Source of the DNA: an uncultured Clostridia bacterium
GTDB lineage: Bacteria > Bacillota > Clostridia > Christensenellales > Aristaeellaceae
Length of the DNA: 8,481 nt
Direction: 5' to 3'
Assembly: GCA_946409855.1 (NCBI GenBank)
Contig: CAMJXZ010000133.1
Location: 1-8,481, forward strand
The position numbers and the translations under genes are program-made. The notes under the pieces are model-generated. The model was given only the letters and a program-made list of their open reading frames with translations, searched no databases and was not told the origin of the DNA. This document shows positions 1-6,861 of this stretch, piece by piece (position 1 is the stretch's first letter; each line of letters starts with the position of its first letter).

Positions 1-10
1 GTTTCTTCAT
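1..10 (-). CDS. 5' end of a third transporter-operon gene, probably the sugar-binding lipoprotein (partial)
   Basis: Only the start codon and the next two codons (Met-Lys-Lys) lie in the window. The start is supported by a textbook ribosome binding site, AGAAGGAGG on the minus strand at 18-26, seven bases from the ATG. It starts 49 bp after the stop of the second permease on the same strand, so it is very probably in the same operon. In LplB/YtcP-type importer operons the extracellular solute-binding lipoprotein commonly sits next to the two permeases, and a Met-Lys-Lys start fits a signal peptide. That identity is inference from context; the protein itself cannot be seen. Confidence 0.6.
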
Positions 11-59
11 GGGGATACCTCCTTCTATTTTCAGAGCCCGAAAGCCCCGATTAACTTTT

Positions 60-995
60 TTATCCCTTCAGGGACCCGATCATCACGCCCTTGACGAAGT
101 ACTTCTGCATGAACACATACAGCAGTACAGCAGGCACGGTGGAAACCACGATGCAGCAGTATTTGGCGACCTCCGCCTTGCGCAGCGCTTCCTGCAGGCC
201 GCCCAGGTTGTCCGCGTAGGCGGCGAAGAAGGTGTCGGAGGAGCCGGTGGAGGTGAGGGAGGCCAGGATCTCCCGCAGCACCAGCTGCAGGGGATAGAGG
301 CTCCGGTCCCGCAGCATGACCAGGCCGGTGAAGTAATCGTTCCAGCGGGCCACGCCGTAGTACACGGACAGCACGGCGACGATGGTGCCGGACAGGGGCA
401 GCACGCAGCGGAAGAAATAGGTGAAATGGTTCGCCCCGTCCATCACCGCCGCCTCGTACAGCTCGTTGGGGATGCTGGTCTGGATGTAGGTGCGGGCCAC
501 CATCAGGTTCCAGACGGACACCAGGTTCATCAGGATCATGATGGCGCGGGTGTTGTACAGCCCCAGGTTCACCACGTTCAGGAAGATGGGGATCAGGCCG
601 CCGGAAAAAAACATCGTGAAGGTGATCGCCAAGTTCACGAGCTTTTTGCCGGCGAACCGGCGGGACAGGGCGTAGGCGGCCGCCAGGGAGACGATCACGC
701 TCAGGGCCGAACCCACGACGGTATAGAAGATGGAATTGGCGTAGCTGCCCCACAGCTCGGAATACTGGAATACGGCCTCATAGCCCATCAGGGAAAAGTC
801 CACCGGCCACAAAAGCACCCTGGCCTGCAGGACGGCCTCCGGGTCGGACACCGAGGCGATCAGGATCAGCCACAGGGGATACAGGACGATCAGCAGCACG
901 ATGATCCAGAACACCAGGTTGATTGCGTTGAACACCTGGTCCTTTTTGGTTTCTTTGACCCGCGTGCCGTGATTTTTTTTCGCGAGTACGGTCAT
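60..995 (-). CDS. Carbohydrate ABC transporter permease, YtcP/LplC type (MalG-like)
   Basis: Integral membrane subunit of a CUT1-family sugar importer, 311 residues, normal for the family. Hydrophobic segments lie near residues 24-47, 85-110, 122-140, 150-168, 203-220 and 280-300, giving about six membrane helices. The cytoplasmic EAA loop that docks on the ATPase is clear: Glu-Ala-Ala at 181-183, then Met-Asp-Gly-Ala, with a proline at 200. The C-terminus (KYFVKGVMIGSLKG) is typical of YtcP-like permeases. The ATG at 995 follows an AGGAGGG site at a good distance; the frame stays open upstream but that stretch overlaps the preceding permease gene and has no such site. It partners with the permease at 1013-1969, 17 bp upstream. 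No ATPase gene is seen; CUT1 importers of this type often use a shared ATPase such as MsmX encoded elsewhere. The substrate cannot be read from the permease. Confidence 0.93.
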   Translation of the reverse strand: MTVLAKKNHGTRVKETKKDQVFNAINLVFWIIVLLIVLYPLWLILIASVSDPEAVLQARVLLWPVDFSLMGYEAVFQYSELWGSYANSIFYTVVGSALSVIVSLAAAYALSRRFAGKKLVNLAITFTMFFSGGLIPIFLNVVNLGLYNTRAIMILMNLVSVWNLMVARTYIQTSIPNELYEAAVMDGANHFTYFFRCVLPLSGTIVAVLSVYYGVARWNDYFTGLVMLRDRSLYPLQLVLREILASLTSTGSSDTFFAAYADNLGGLQEALRKAEVAKYCCIVVSTVPAVLLYVFMQKYFVKGVMIGSLKG

Positions 996-1012
996 GATGC
1001 ATCCCTCCTTCC

Positions 1013-1969
1013 TCAGAACAGGCTGATGTCGCTCAGCTTCCGGGACACGGCGTTGACCAGCATGATGATGACAAAATTGATCACGTTCAGGCACAGGCCG
1101 ATGGCGGAAGCGTAGGAATACTGCGCCTTGCTGGCGGCGATGCCGACGCTGTAGACGTACACGCCCAGGATGTCGGAGGTGGGCATGTTGCCGCTGGTCT
1201 GCAGGAGCAGGGCCTTGTCCGTGTTGGAGGAAAGGAGCGAGCCGCAGTTGAGGATCAGCATCATCACCGCGATGGGAATCAGGTGCGGGATGTCGATGTG
1301 CCGGATCTTGTTCCAGCGGGTGGCCCCGTCGATGGTGGCCGCCTCGTACAGCTGCGGGTCGATGCTGGTCAGGGTAGCGATGTAGAGGATCGTGTTCCAG
1401 CCCGCGTTCTGCCAGATTTCGGAGCCGATGAACAGCGGCCTGAACCACCCGGGCTCCATGATAAAGTAGATGCTTTTTCCGCCCGCGGCGGTGATCAGGT
1501 GGTTGACGATGCCGTTGGTGGGGGAAAAGAACAGGTAGATCATGCCGGCCAGCACGACGGTGGAAATAAAGTGGGGCACGTAGATCGCCGTCTGCGCGAA
1601 GCCCTTGAACCGCTTATGGTTCAGCTGGTTCAGCATGATGGCCAGCAGGATGGGGATGGGGAAGCCGAAGATCAGCCCGAACAGGTTCAGCAGGAAGGTG
1701 TTGGCGAACATCCGCCCGCAGTAATAGCTGTTGAAAAATTTCTCAAAGAACTTGAGGCCTACCCATTTGCTGCCCGTGATGCCGAAGGCCGCCTTGTAGT
1801 CCCGGAAGGCGATCTGCACGCCGTACATGGGGAAATAGCAGAAGACGATGAAAAAAGCCAGCGCGGGCAGCAGCAGGATCCACAACTGCCAGTCCCGCCG
1901 GACCGTCATCGCCAGCCGGTGCTTCAGATTTCCCCTGGGCCGTTTCCCGGCAGATGCGGAAACACTCAT
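1013..1969 (-). CDS. Carbohydrate ABC transporter permease, LplB type (MalF-like)
   Basis: First gene of the minus-strand importer operon, 318 residues. The N-terminus is basic and cytoplasmic, then a first membrane helix at about 29-49 ending in the FPMYGVQIAFRDY stretch characteristic of LplB-like permeases. Further helices lie near 88-113, 128-148, 185-203, 231-247 and 285-307. The EAA loop is at 209-232 (Glu-Ala-Ala-Thr-Ile-Asp-Gly-Ala, prolines at 228 and 232). The ATG at 1969 has an AAGGAGG site about ten bases upstream. It forms a heterodimeric channel with the YtcP-type permease. LplB/YtcP-type importers occur beside plant cell wall glycan genes, for example aldouronate utilisation in Paenibacillus, which agrees with the divergent glycoside hydrolase operon here. 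Family is secure; substrate is inferred only from neighbours. Confidence 0.94.
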   Translation of the reverse strand: MSVSASAGKRPRGNLKHRLAMTVRRDWQLWILLLPALAFFIVFCYFPMYGVQIAFRDYKAAFGITGSKWVGLKFFEKFFNSYYCGRMFANTFLLNLFGLIFGFPIPILLAIMLNQLNHKRFKGFAQTAIYVPHFISTVVLAGMIYLFFSPTNGIVNHLITAAGGKSIYFIMEPGWFRPLFIGSEIWQNAGWNTILYIATLTSIDPQLYEAATIDGATRWNKIRHIDIPHLIPIAVMMLILNCGSLLSSNTDKALLLQTSGNMPTSDILGVYVYSVGIAASKAQYSYASAIGLCLNVINFVIIMLVNAVSRKLSDISLF

Positions 1970-2027
1970 GGCGGGGACCCCTCCTTTTTATCTGCGGACC
2001 CTGCGGATCCGGTTGCTTTTCATCCGT

Positions 2028-2033
2028 ATTATA
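2028..2033 (-). promoter_or_regulatory. -10 box of importer operon promoter
   Basis: The minus strand reads a perfect TATAAT here, about 60 bp upstream of the LplB-type permease start. No good TTGACA-like -35 box is seen at 16-18 bp spacing; the best is a weak TTCCTT-like run around 2052-2057, so an activator may be needed. Assigned from consensus alone. Confidence 0.5.
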
Positions 2034-2152
2034 GCCTGTCCCGGCAGGAAAAAGGAAGAAGCGAAAATTTTGCGCATCCCTGATATTTCAGTCATTTTCG
2101 GGGCGGACGCGGATATGCAGAATTTTTGCGCCTATGAAAAACGGGGGTTTTC

Positions 2153-2161
2153 TGGTACAAT
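2153..2161 (+). promoter_or_regulatory. Extended -10 box of enzyme operon promoter
   Basis: TGGTACAAT matches the extended -10 consensus (TGnTATAAT) with one change. It is 34 bp upstream of the ATG at 2196, which leaves a short leader that still contains the GGGGGAGG ribosome binding site at 2181-2188. No convincing -35 hexamer is seen at standard spacing, as is common for extended -10 promoters. An inverted repeat at 2136-2152 directly abuts it and could be an operator. Confidence 0.5.
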
Positions 2162-2195
2162 CACAAAAAAAGAAAGACCCGGGGGAGGATCAGCC

Positions 2196-3632
2196 ATGCT
2201 GCCTGAAACCAGCGTTTCTTTTCACACGGGGGATGAAGTCCTGCAGCGGGTGTACGACGCCGCTGAGGACAAGTGCCGCGCCAACCTCCAGTCCTTCGGC
2301 GGCCGCGCCGTGCTGGTGGAAGGGGGCGGCTATGAAAAAATCTGGCTGGAGACGCAGCCCATGGGCGGGGAAATGTACGCGCTGCGGCATCTTGAAGCCG
2401 CGAAAAACAACTGCGCCCTGTTCATGGAGCACCAGCGGGCGGACGGCCGGCTGCCCGGCTCTATCCAGTGCGCGGACGGCCGGGTGGAGCCCCAGTTCAA
2501 CAAATACCAGGGCTTCTGCTTTCCGTTCCCTGCGCTGAACCTGTTCTATCTGCTGGGCAGGGACAAAGCGTGGCTGGAAAGGCTGGAGGATACCCTGCGC
2601 CGCTTTGACGGATGCCTTTGGAAAACCCGCGCCCTGGATGGCAGCGGGCTTCTGTATTCCTTCTGCGTGTACGATACCGGGGAGGACCTGGCCCTGCGCT
2701 ACGGGGACGCTCCCTGCTGGTGGGAAAGCGACGAGCCCCCCCGGGGGTATCAGGTGGTGCCCATGGCGTCCATGGACGTGACCAGCTGGAGCTTTGCCGC
2801 CCGAAGCGTGCTGGCGCGGATCTGCCGGCTCCGGGGCCGGGCGGAAGAGGCGGAGGAATGGGATAAAAAAGCCGCAGAAACGGCGTCGGCCCTGAAAAGG
2901 CATTTATGGGACGACCGGCGCGGCGCGCTGTTTGACCGGGACAAGGACGGCAGAACCATCGGCATCCTGTGCCACAATACCCTCCGGTGCATGTACTGGG
3001 GCAGCGTCTCCCGGGACATGGCGGACCGGTTTGTCCGGGAACACCTGCTGAATCCCTCGGAGTTCTGGACGCCCTTCCCCCTGCCCAGCGTGGCCGCCGA
3101 TGACCCGGCCTTCCGCAACGCCCCCGAGAACAACTGGAGCGGCCAGCCGGAGGGCCTGACCTACCAGCGGGCGATCCTGGCCCTGGAGAACTACGGGTAT
3201 CACAGGATCGTTTCGCGCCTGGGCGAAAAGCTCATTACAGCCGTTTTCCAAAGCGGCTGCCGGTTTACCCAGCAGTTTGATCCCTTTACGGGCCGGCCCT
3301 CTCTGGTGCACGCCGTGACTCATCAGCCCATTGCGGAAGGCGGCGGCGAACCGGTGCAGGACGCCTACGGCCCCACCCTGCTTTCCTGCCTGGAATACAT
3401 CGCCCACCGATACGGCATCCATCCCCATCTGGGGCAGGTGTGGTTCAGCCTGGGCGGCGGGAAAAGCTATGAGTACGAGGCCGTGTTTTACGGCCGGCGC
3501 TATCAGATCCTGAGCGACGGCCGGCAGGCGGAGGTCCGGGCGGACGGGAAACCGCTGGGCCGGTTTTCCTGCGGCGCGCGGCTGATCGCCGGGGAAGCGG
3601 GGGAGATCCTTGATACCGTGCCCATCGAATGA
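2196..3632 (+). CDS. Cytoplasmic (alpha/alpha)6-barrel glycoside hydrolase, MGH1/GH63-like
   Basis: First gene of the enzyme operon, 478 residues. The start at 2196 has GGGGGAGG seven bases upstream; the frame continues further upstream but only through the divergent promoter region and antisense to the permease. No signal peptide is present. Motifs resemble the helical-barrel clan of GH63/GH37 and mannosylglycerate-hydrolase-like enzymes: LETQPMGG (51-58), HQRADGRLPGSI (79-90), YDTGEDLALRY (159-169), which matches the position of the 'SGxD' motif and suggests Asp164 as a candidate general acid, a helix-rich stretch ending HLWDDRRGALFDRDKDG (236-252), ENNWSGQPEGLTYQRA (311-326), FTQQFDPFTGRP (357-368) and VQDAYGPT (387-394). 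The region after about 410 looks like a small beta domain. It probably hydrolyses a terminal sugar of an imported oligosaccharide, but the substrate is unknown. The next gene follows after 15 bp. Fold assignment fairly sure; exact family less so. Confidence 0.75.
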   Translation: MLPETSVSFHTGDEVLQRVYDAAEDKCRANLQSFGGRAVLVEGGGYEKIWLETQPMGGEMYALRHLEAAKNNCALFMEHQRADGRLPGSIQCADGRVEPQFNKYQGFCFPFPALNLFYLLGRDKAWLERLEDTLRRFDGCLWKTRALDGSGLLYSFCVYDTGEDLALRYGDAPCWWESDEPPRGYQVVPMASMDVTSWSFAARSVLARICRLRGRAEEAEEWDKKAAETASALKRHLWDDRRGALFDRDKDGRTIGILCHNTLRCMYWGSVSRDMADRFVREHLLNPSEFWTPFPLPSVAADDPAFRNAPENNWSGQPEGLTYQRAILALENYGYHRIVSRLGEKLITAVFQSGCRFTQQFDPFTGRPSLVHAVTHQPIAEGGGEPVQDAYGPTLLSCLEYIAHRYGIHPHLGQVWFSLGGGKSYEYEAVFYGRRYQILSDGRQAEVRADGKPLGRFSCGARLIAGEAGEILDTVPIE

Positions 3633-3647
3633 AAGGAAGGTACAGCG

Positions 3648-5030
3648 ATGATCCAGACAAACGGCCCCCTGCCCGCGTGGTGTCAGGCGCTGCGGGAATC
3701 CCTGCTCCAAATGGCGGAGGAGCTTCCGCGTACCGTCCGGCCCTGGCAGGGGCCGGAGCGGGCGTTCTTTCCGGAGGATTTCGGGCTCGTGCCGGGCGAA
3801 AAGGCCACCGGCGCCATCCAGCGGGCCATCGACCGGGCGGCGGAGCGGGGCGGCGTCGTCCGCCTGCGGCGGGGGGATTATGTCAGCGGCACGCTGGTGC
3901 TGCGTTCCCGCGTCTGCCTGGAGGTCTGCGCGGGGGCGCGGCTGCTGGGCAGCACGGACCTTTCGGATTATCCGGAGCACCGCGCCCGGCGGCTCACCGT
4001 GCAGGATACCAGCATGGGGATGCACCAGTCGCTGTTGTTCGCCGAGGGCTGCGAGGATATCTGCCTGCGGGGCCAGGGCGTGATCGACGGCCGGGGGGAT
4101 CCCGGCCATTTCCCCGGCGAGGAAACGGCCCAGGGCACCCCGGGCCGGCCCTTCCTGATCCGCGTGATCGACTGCCGGAGGGTGCACGTGGCCGGGCTGA
4201 CGCTGAAAAATGCCGCCTGCTGGATGCAGAACTACCTGAACTGCGAGCGGCTGCTGATCGAGGGCGTCACGGTGCGCAACCACGCCAACTACAACAACGA
4301 CGGCTTTGACATCGACGGCTGCCGGGACGTGATCCTCCGCCATTGCCGGGTATCCAGCGGGGACGACGCCCTGTGCTTCAAAGGCGCGTCGCAGCGGACG
4401 CTTGCCCGGGTGCTGGTGGAGGACTGCGATTTCTATTCCGCCTGCAACGCGGTCAAGGTGGGCACGGATACCCAGGGGGATTTCCGGCAGGTGCTGATCC
4501 GCGGCTGCCGGATCGGGGGGCTTTCGGAGGATCCTTCCGGCCTCAAGCACCCCTGCGCGGACAGCGGCGTCTCCCTGGAAACGGTGGACGGCGGCACGCT
4601 GGAGGATTTCTGGCTTACCGATCTTCACATCGCGCGGGCCTGGAGCCCCTTTTTTATCCGCCTGGAAAACCGGGGCAGGGTCAAGCCCGGGGACCCGCCG
4701 CCCGGCCCGGGGACGCTCCGCCGGGTGCTGTTTTCCGGCATCCGGGGCGAGGGCAACGGGCCCCGGGGTTCCTATGTGCTGGGCATCCCCGAAAAGCCCG
4801 TGGGGGAGATCGCTTTTTCGGACGTGGCGCTGCGCCAGTACCCCTGGGAAGGGCCGGCGCCGGACGTAAAGAACTATCCCGATTTCCGAGGCGCGTATCC
4901 GGACGCCCACATGATCGACCCGGTCGGCCCCGCCCCCGCCTATGCCCTGTGGGCGCGTCACGCCGGGCGCGTCACGCTTCAGGATTATCAGGTCCTGCCG
5001 GACGGGCCGGACCCCCGCCCTGCTGGATGA
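3648..5030 (+). CDS. GH28-like right-handed beta-helix enzyme (polygalacturonase-related)
   Basis: Second gene of the operon, 460 residues, with a ribosome binding site (AAAGGAAGG) shortly before the ATG. An N-terminal stretch of about 45 residues precedes the beta-helix, which opens with ATGAIQRAIDRAAERGGVV (53-71), as in pectin-active GH28 proteins. The catalytic aspartates are present: Asn-Asn-Asp-Gly at 216-219 (usual form NTDG; Asp218) and Ser-Gly-Asp-Asp at 237-240 (Asp239, Asp240). The usual GHG motif with its histidine is absent; the region reads CNAVKVGT (266-273). The usual RIK motif is replaced by Ser-Leu-Glu (309-311). The C-terminal part (FFIRLENRG, later AYALWARHAGRVTL) is typical of a bacterial GH28-like subgroup. 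No signal peptide, so it should act in the cytoplasm on imported oligosaccharide. The family is clear, but specificity for galacturonate is not assured given the lost residues. Confidence 0.85.
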   Translation: MIQTNGPLPAWCQALRESLLQMAEELPRTVRPWQGPERAFFPEDFGLVPGEKATGAIQRAIDRAAERGGVVRLRRGDYVSGTLVLRSRVCLEVCAGARLLGSTDLSDYPEHRARRLTVQDTSMGMHQSLLFAEGCEDICLRGQGVIDGRGDPGHFPGEETAQGTPGRPFLIRVIDCRRVHVAGLTLKNAACWMQNYLNCERLLIEGVTVRNHANYNNDGFDIDGCRDVILRHCRVSSGDDALCFKGASQRTLARVLVEDCDFYSACNAVKVGTDTQGDFRQVLIRGCRIGGLSEDPSGLKHPCADSGVSLETVDGGTLEDFWLTDLHIARAWSPFFIRLENRGRVKPGDPPPGPGTLRRVLFSGIRGEGNGPRGSYVLGIPEKPVGEIAFSDVALRQYPWEGPAPDVKNYPDFRGAYPDAHMIDPVGPAPAYALWARHAGRVTLQDYQVLPDGPDPRPAG

Positions 5031-5060
5031 GGACGCGTAAACGCAGAAAGGAAGCACCAA

Positions 5061-6527
5061 ATGCAGACCGTAAAAGTGCGCCTGGACGGCCCCGGCGGGC
5101 TGGCGATGCCCGAAAAGATTCTCAAAACCGTTTACGCCTCCGGCATGGATTTTGAACCGGACGAGCGCCGCCTGCGCATCGCCCCGGACGGCACGGTGGA
5201 GCTGCAGGTGAGCCAAACGCCCTACATGATCCACGCGAAGATCCAGGTGCCCCTGTACGGGCAGCTGTGGGTGATGGCGGACGGCCGGGGCGAGGGCTAC
5301 ACGGGGGATTTCGTGGACTTTGTCTCCGAGGCGGTCCGGACGTACATCGCCTGGGCCAGGCGCTTTTCAGAAAACGTTTCCCTGCCGGTGGAAACCCGGG
5401 CCCATCTGGACGCGGCGATTGAGTTTGAGCACCTGGCCAACCGGGGCATGGATACGCCGGACAACCGGCTCTACGCCCTTTCCCACGCCCTGTACGCGGC
5501 GGAAGGGGCGCTGCTGGAACGGGCGCGGCAGAGCCTGGCGCCCCGAAGCGGCCTGCTGCTGGGGTGCAATTTTTCCCGGTTCACGTCTTCCTCCGCCCGG
5601 TACGCCAAATTTTTCGCAGACGCCTTCAACTTCGCGACCCTGCCCTTTTATGCCGGGCGGACGGTGCCCGGGCCTGGACAGTATGATTATTCCTATATCG
5701 ACCGCGCCCTGTCCTTCCTGACAGAAAAGGGGATCACCCCCAAGGGGCACCCGCTGTTTTTCGGCCACCGGGAGGTCAACCCGGGCTGGATGTTCGGCCT
5801 GTCCTACCCGGAGCTGCGGCGGGAGGCGGCCGCCATCGCCCGGCACCACGTCGAAACCTACCGGGGCGTGATCGATATCTGGGACGCCATGAACGAGGCC
5901 CACGACTGGGCCAACTGCTTTGAGCTGAGCCAGGACCAGCTGGTCGACCTGACCCGCGCTGCGACGGACGCCCTGCGGGAGGCCAATGGCAAGGCGCTGT
6001 CCGTTGTGAACGTGTGCCTGCCCTTTGCCGAGTACGTGGCGGGCCGGTACAACTGCTACGGCGCGCTGCCGGAGCGTCTGCGTTCCCCCCTCCGGTATCT
6101 GCGGACGCTGATTGAGGCGGGGGTGGACTTTGACGCGGTGGGCATCCAGCTGTACTTCCCCAGCCGGGACATGGTGGCGGTCTCCCGGATGCTGGACGCC
6201 TACGCGGCGCTGGGAAAGCCCATCCACATCACCGAGATGGGCGTGAACGGCGGCTTCCGGGTCAGGGAAACCGCCGGCAGCAGCTGGTCCCAGCTGGACA
6301 TGTCGGACGGCACCTGGCACGGCGGATGGAACGAGCATACCCAGGCGGACTGGCTGGAGCAGTTTTACACCATCGCGGCGGCCCGCCCGGAAATCCGGGC
6401 GCTGACCTGGTGGGATTTCATCGAGCCCAGCTTCTCCGGCAACGGCGCTTTTCTGTACGAGGACGAAAACCCCAGGGAAATCTACTTCCGCTTCCGGGCC
6501 TTAAAGCCCCGCCTGCTGCAGCCGTAA
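5061..6527 (+). CDS. GH10-like intracellular endo-beta-xylanase relative with N-terminal extra domain
   Basis: Last gene of the operon, 488 residues, start supported by AAAGGAAG a few bases upstream, 30 bp after the previous stop. The C-terminal two thirds (about 165-480) is a GH10 TIM barrel: KGHPLFFGH at 228-236, IWDAMNEA at 273-280 with Glu279 as acid/base, GIQLYF at 361-366, HITEMG at 389-394 with Glu392 as nucleophile, and TWWDF at 449-453. Several active-site positions differ from canonical GH10: the Trp of KGHxLxWH is missing, the His of the GxQxH strand is Tyr365, and the Asp of ITELD is Gly394. Residues 1-160 form a separate domain, beta-rich at first and then helical (LYALSHALYAAEGALLERARQSL); I do not recognise it. 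No signal peptide, so cytoplasmic. Intracellular GH10 enzymes next to LplB/YtcP importers are known from aldouronate clusters. GH10 membership is secure; true xylanase activity is uncertain. Confidence 0.87.
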   Translation: MQTVKVRLDGPGGLAMPEKILKTVYASGMDFEPDERRLRIAPDGTVELQVSQTPYMIHAKIQVPLYGQLWVMADGRGEGYTGDFVDFVSEAVRTYIAWARRFSENVSLPVETRAHLDAAIEFEHLANRGMDTPDNRLYALSHALYAAEGALLERARQSLAPRSGLLLGCNFSRFTSSSARYAKFFADAFNFATLPFYAGRTVPGPGQYDYSYIDRALSFLTEKGITPKGHPLFFGHREVNPGWMFGLSYPELRREAAAIARHHVETYRGVIDIWDAMNEAHDWANCFELSQDQLVDLTRAATDALREANGKALSVVNVCLPFAEYVAGRYNCYGALPERLRSPLRYLRTLIEAGVDFDAVGIQLYFPSRDMVAVSRMLDAYAALGKPIHITEMGVNGGFRVRETAGSSWSQLDMSDGTWHGGWNEHTQADWLEQFYTIAAARPEIRALTWWDFIEPSFSGNGAFLYEDENPREIYFRFRALKPRLLQP

Positions 6528-6633
6528 CGGTGGCTTTGGGAACGCGCGGAAGGCAGGCGGCATCCGGTGTTGTACGGCCGCACCTTTGTTGATAACAAAA
6601 AAGCGCCGCCGCGTCGTGATCCGGCTGTATTCT
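6528..6633. other. Non-coding gap after the enzyme operon
   Basis: About 105 bp between the GH10-like stop and the repeat element. It contains a short AT-rich inverted repeat, TTTGTT at 6585-6590 and AACAAA at 6594-6599, and a weak GC pairing (GCGGC 6557-6561 with GCCGC 6577-6581). Neither makes a convincing intrinsic terminator on the plus strand. The operon transcript may instead stop in the hairpins of the downstream repeat element. Confidence 0.5.
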
Positions 6634-6730
6634 CTTTCATACTATGATCAGATAAAAACGCTGAATGATCGTGCGCAGATATAGCGTTTCATCAGGGAAA
6701 CCGGTCAAAAGCGTACCTGTAAGGCACCCC

Positions 6731-6810
6731 AAAGCCTTCCTCAATGGAGGTCCGCAACACTCGGAAAACAGCACGGTGTGCTGTTTTCAACGAGGCCGGG
6801 CCGGCAGCCA
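6731..6810 (+). repeat. 80-bp repeat unit of the element (unit 1)
   Basis: The unit starts AAAGCCTTCC and ends GGGCCGGCAGCCA; the next AAAGCCTTCC begins exactly 80 bases later at 6811. The central part is a perfect hairpin: GAAAACAGCAC (6764-6774), loop GGT, GTGCTGTTTTC (6778-6788). Its A-rich outer 5' arm and T-rich outer 3' arm give it the look of a bidirectional terminator, so it may end the upstream enzyme operon transcript. Matching units occur at 8333-8412 and from 8413 to the window end. Confidence 0.7.
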
Positions 6811-6861
6811 AAAGCCTTCCCCGATGGGGAAGGTGGCACGCCGTAGGCGTGACGGATGAGG
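6811..6861 (+). repeat. Clostridia-type intergenic palindromic repeat
   Basis: Two adjacent perfect hairpins: CCTTCCCC (6815-6822) with GGGGAAGG (6826-6833), and CACGCC (6837-6842) with GGCGTG (6846-6851), followed by ACGGATGAGG. From memory this CCTTCCCC...GGGGAAGGTGGC...GGATGAGG pattern is a highly abundant intergenic repeat in Oscillospiraceae-like genomes. Its first part coincides with the start of an 80-bp unit, so it is either nested in the element or shares ancestry with it. Confidence 0.7.

Larger units (their letters stand above)
1970..2195. promoter_or_regulatory. Divergent control region between importer and enzyme operons
   Basis: This 226-bp gap drives both operons outward. It carries a promoter candidate for each strand (listed separately) and possible regulator sites. 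A motif AATTTTGCGC at 2066-2075 recurs as AATTTTTGCGC at 2121-2131, about 55 bp apart in the same orientation. An imperfect inverted repeat (GAAAAAC at 2136-2142 against GGTTTTC at 2146-2152) lies just upstream of the plus-strand -10 box. A further partial inverted repeat (CCTG at 2035-2038, CAGG at 2045-2048) lies upstream of the minus-strand -10. No regulator gene is in the window. Shared control of import and breakdown is inference from the arrangement. Confidence 0.55.

Noticed and set aside
996..1448. Upstream extension of the YtcP-type permease frame
   Set aside because: The extension is antisense-free but lies inside the other permease gene in another frame; the ATG at 995 has a strong ribosome binding site and the expected N-terminus.
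9..2083. Plus-strand open frames (9-1115 and 1283-2083) over the permease genes
   Set aside because: Antisense shadows of two clear membrane proteins, rich in Gln, His and Gly with no family features.
1848..2195. Upstream extension of the first hydrolase to a start at 1848
   Set aside because: It would overlap the divergent permease gene and cover the promoter region. The ATG at 2196 has a strong ribosome binding site and the protein family match begins there.
2904..5234. Long open frame of 776 codons on the minus strand opposite the enzyme genes
   Set aside because: It runs antisense to two well-supported enzyme genes with family motifs. Its composition is the Pro/Gly/Ala/His/Arg-rich pattern expected from a GC-rich reverse frame, and no domain is recognisable.
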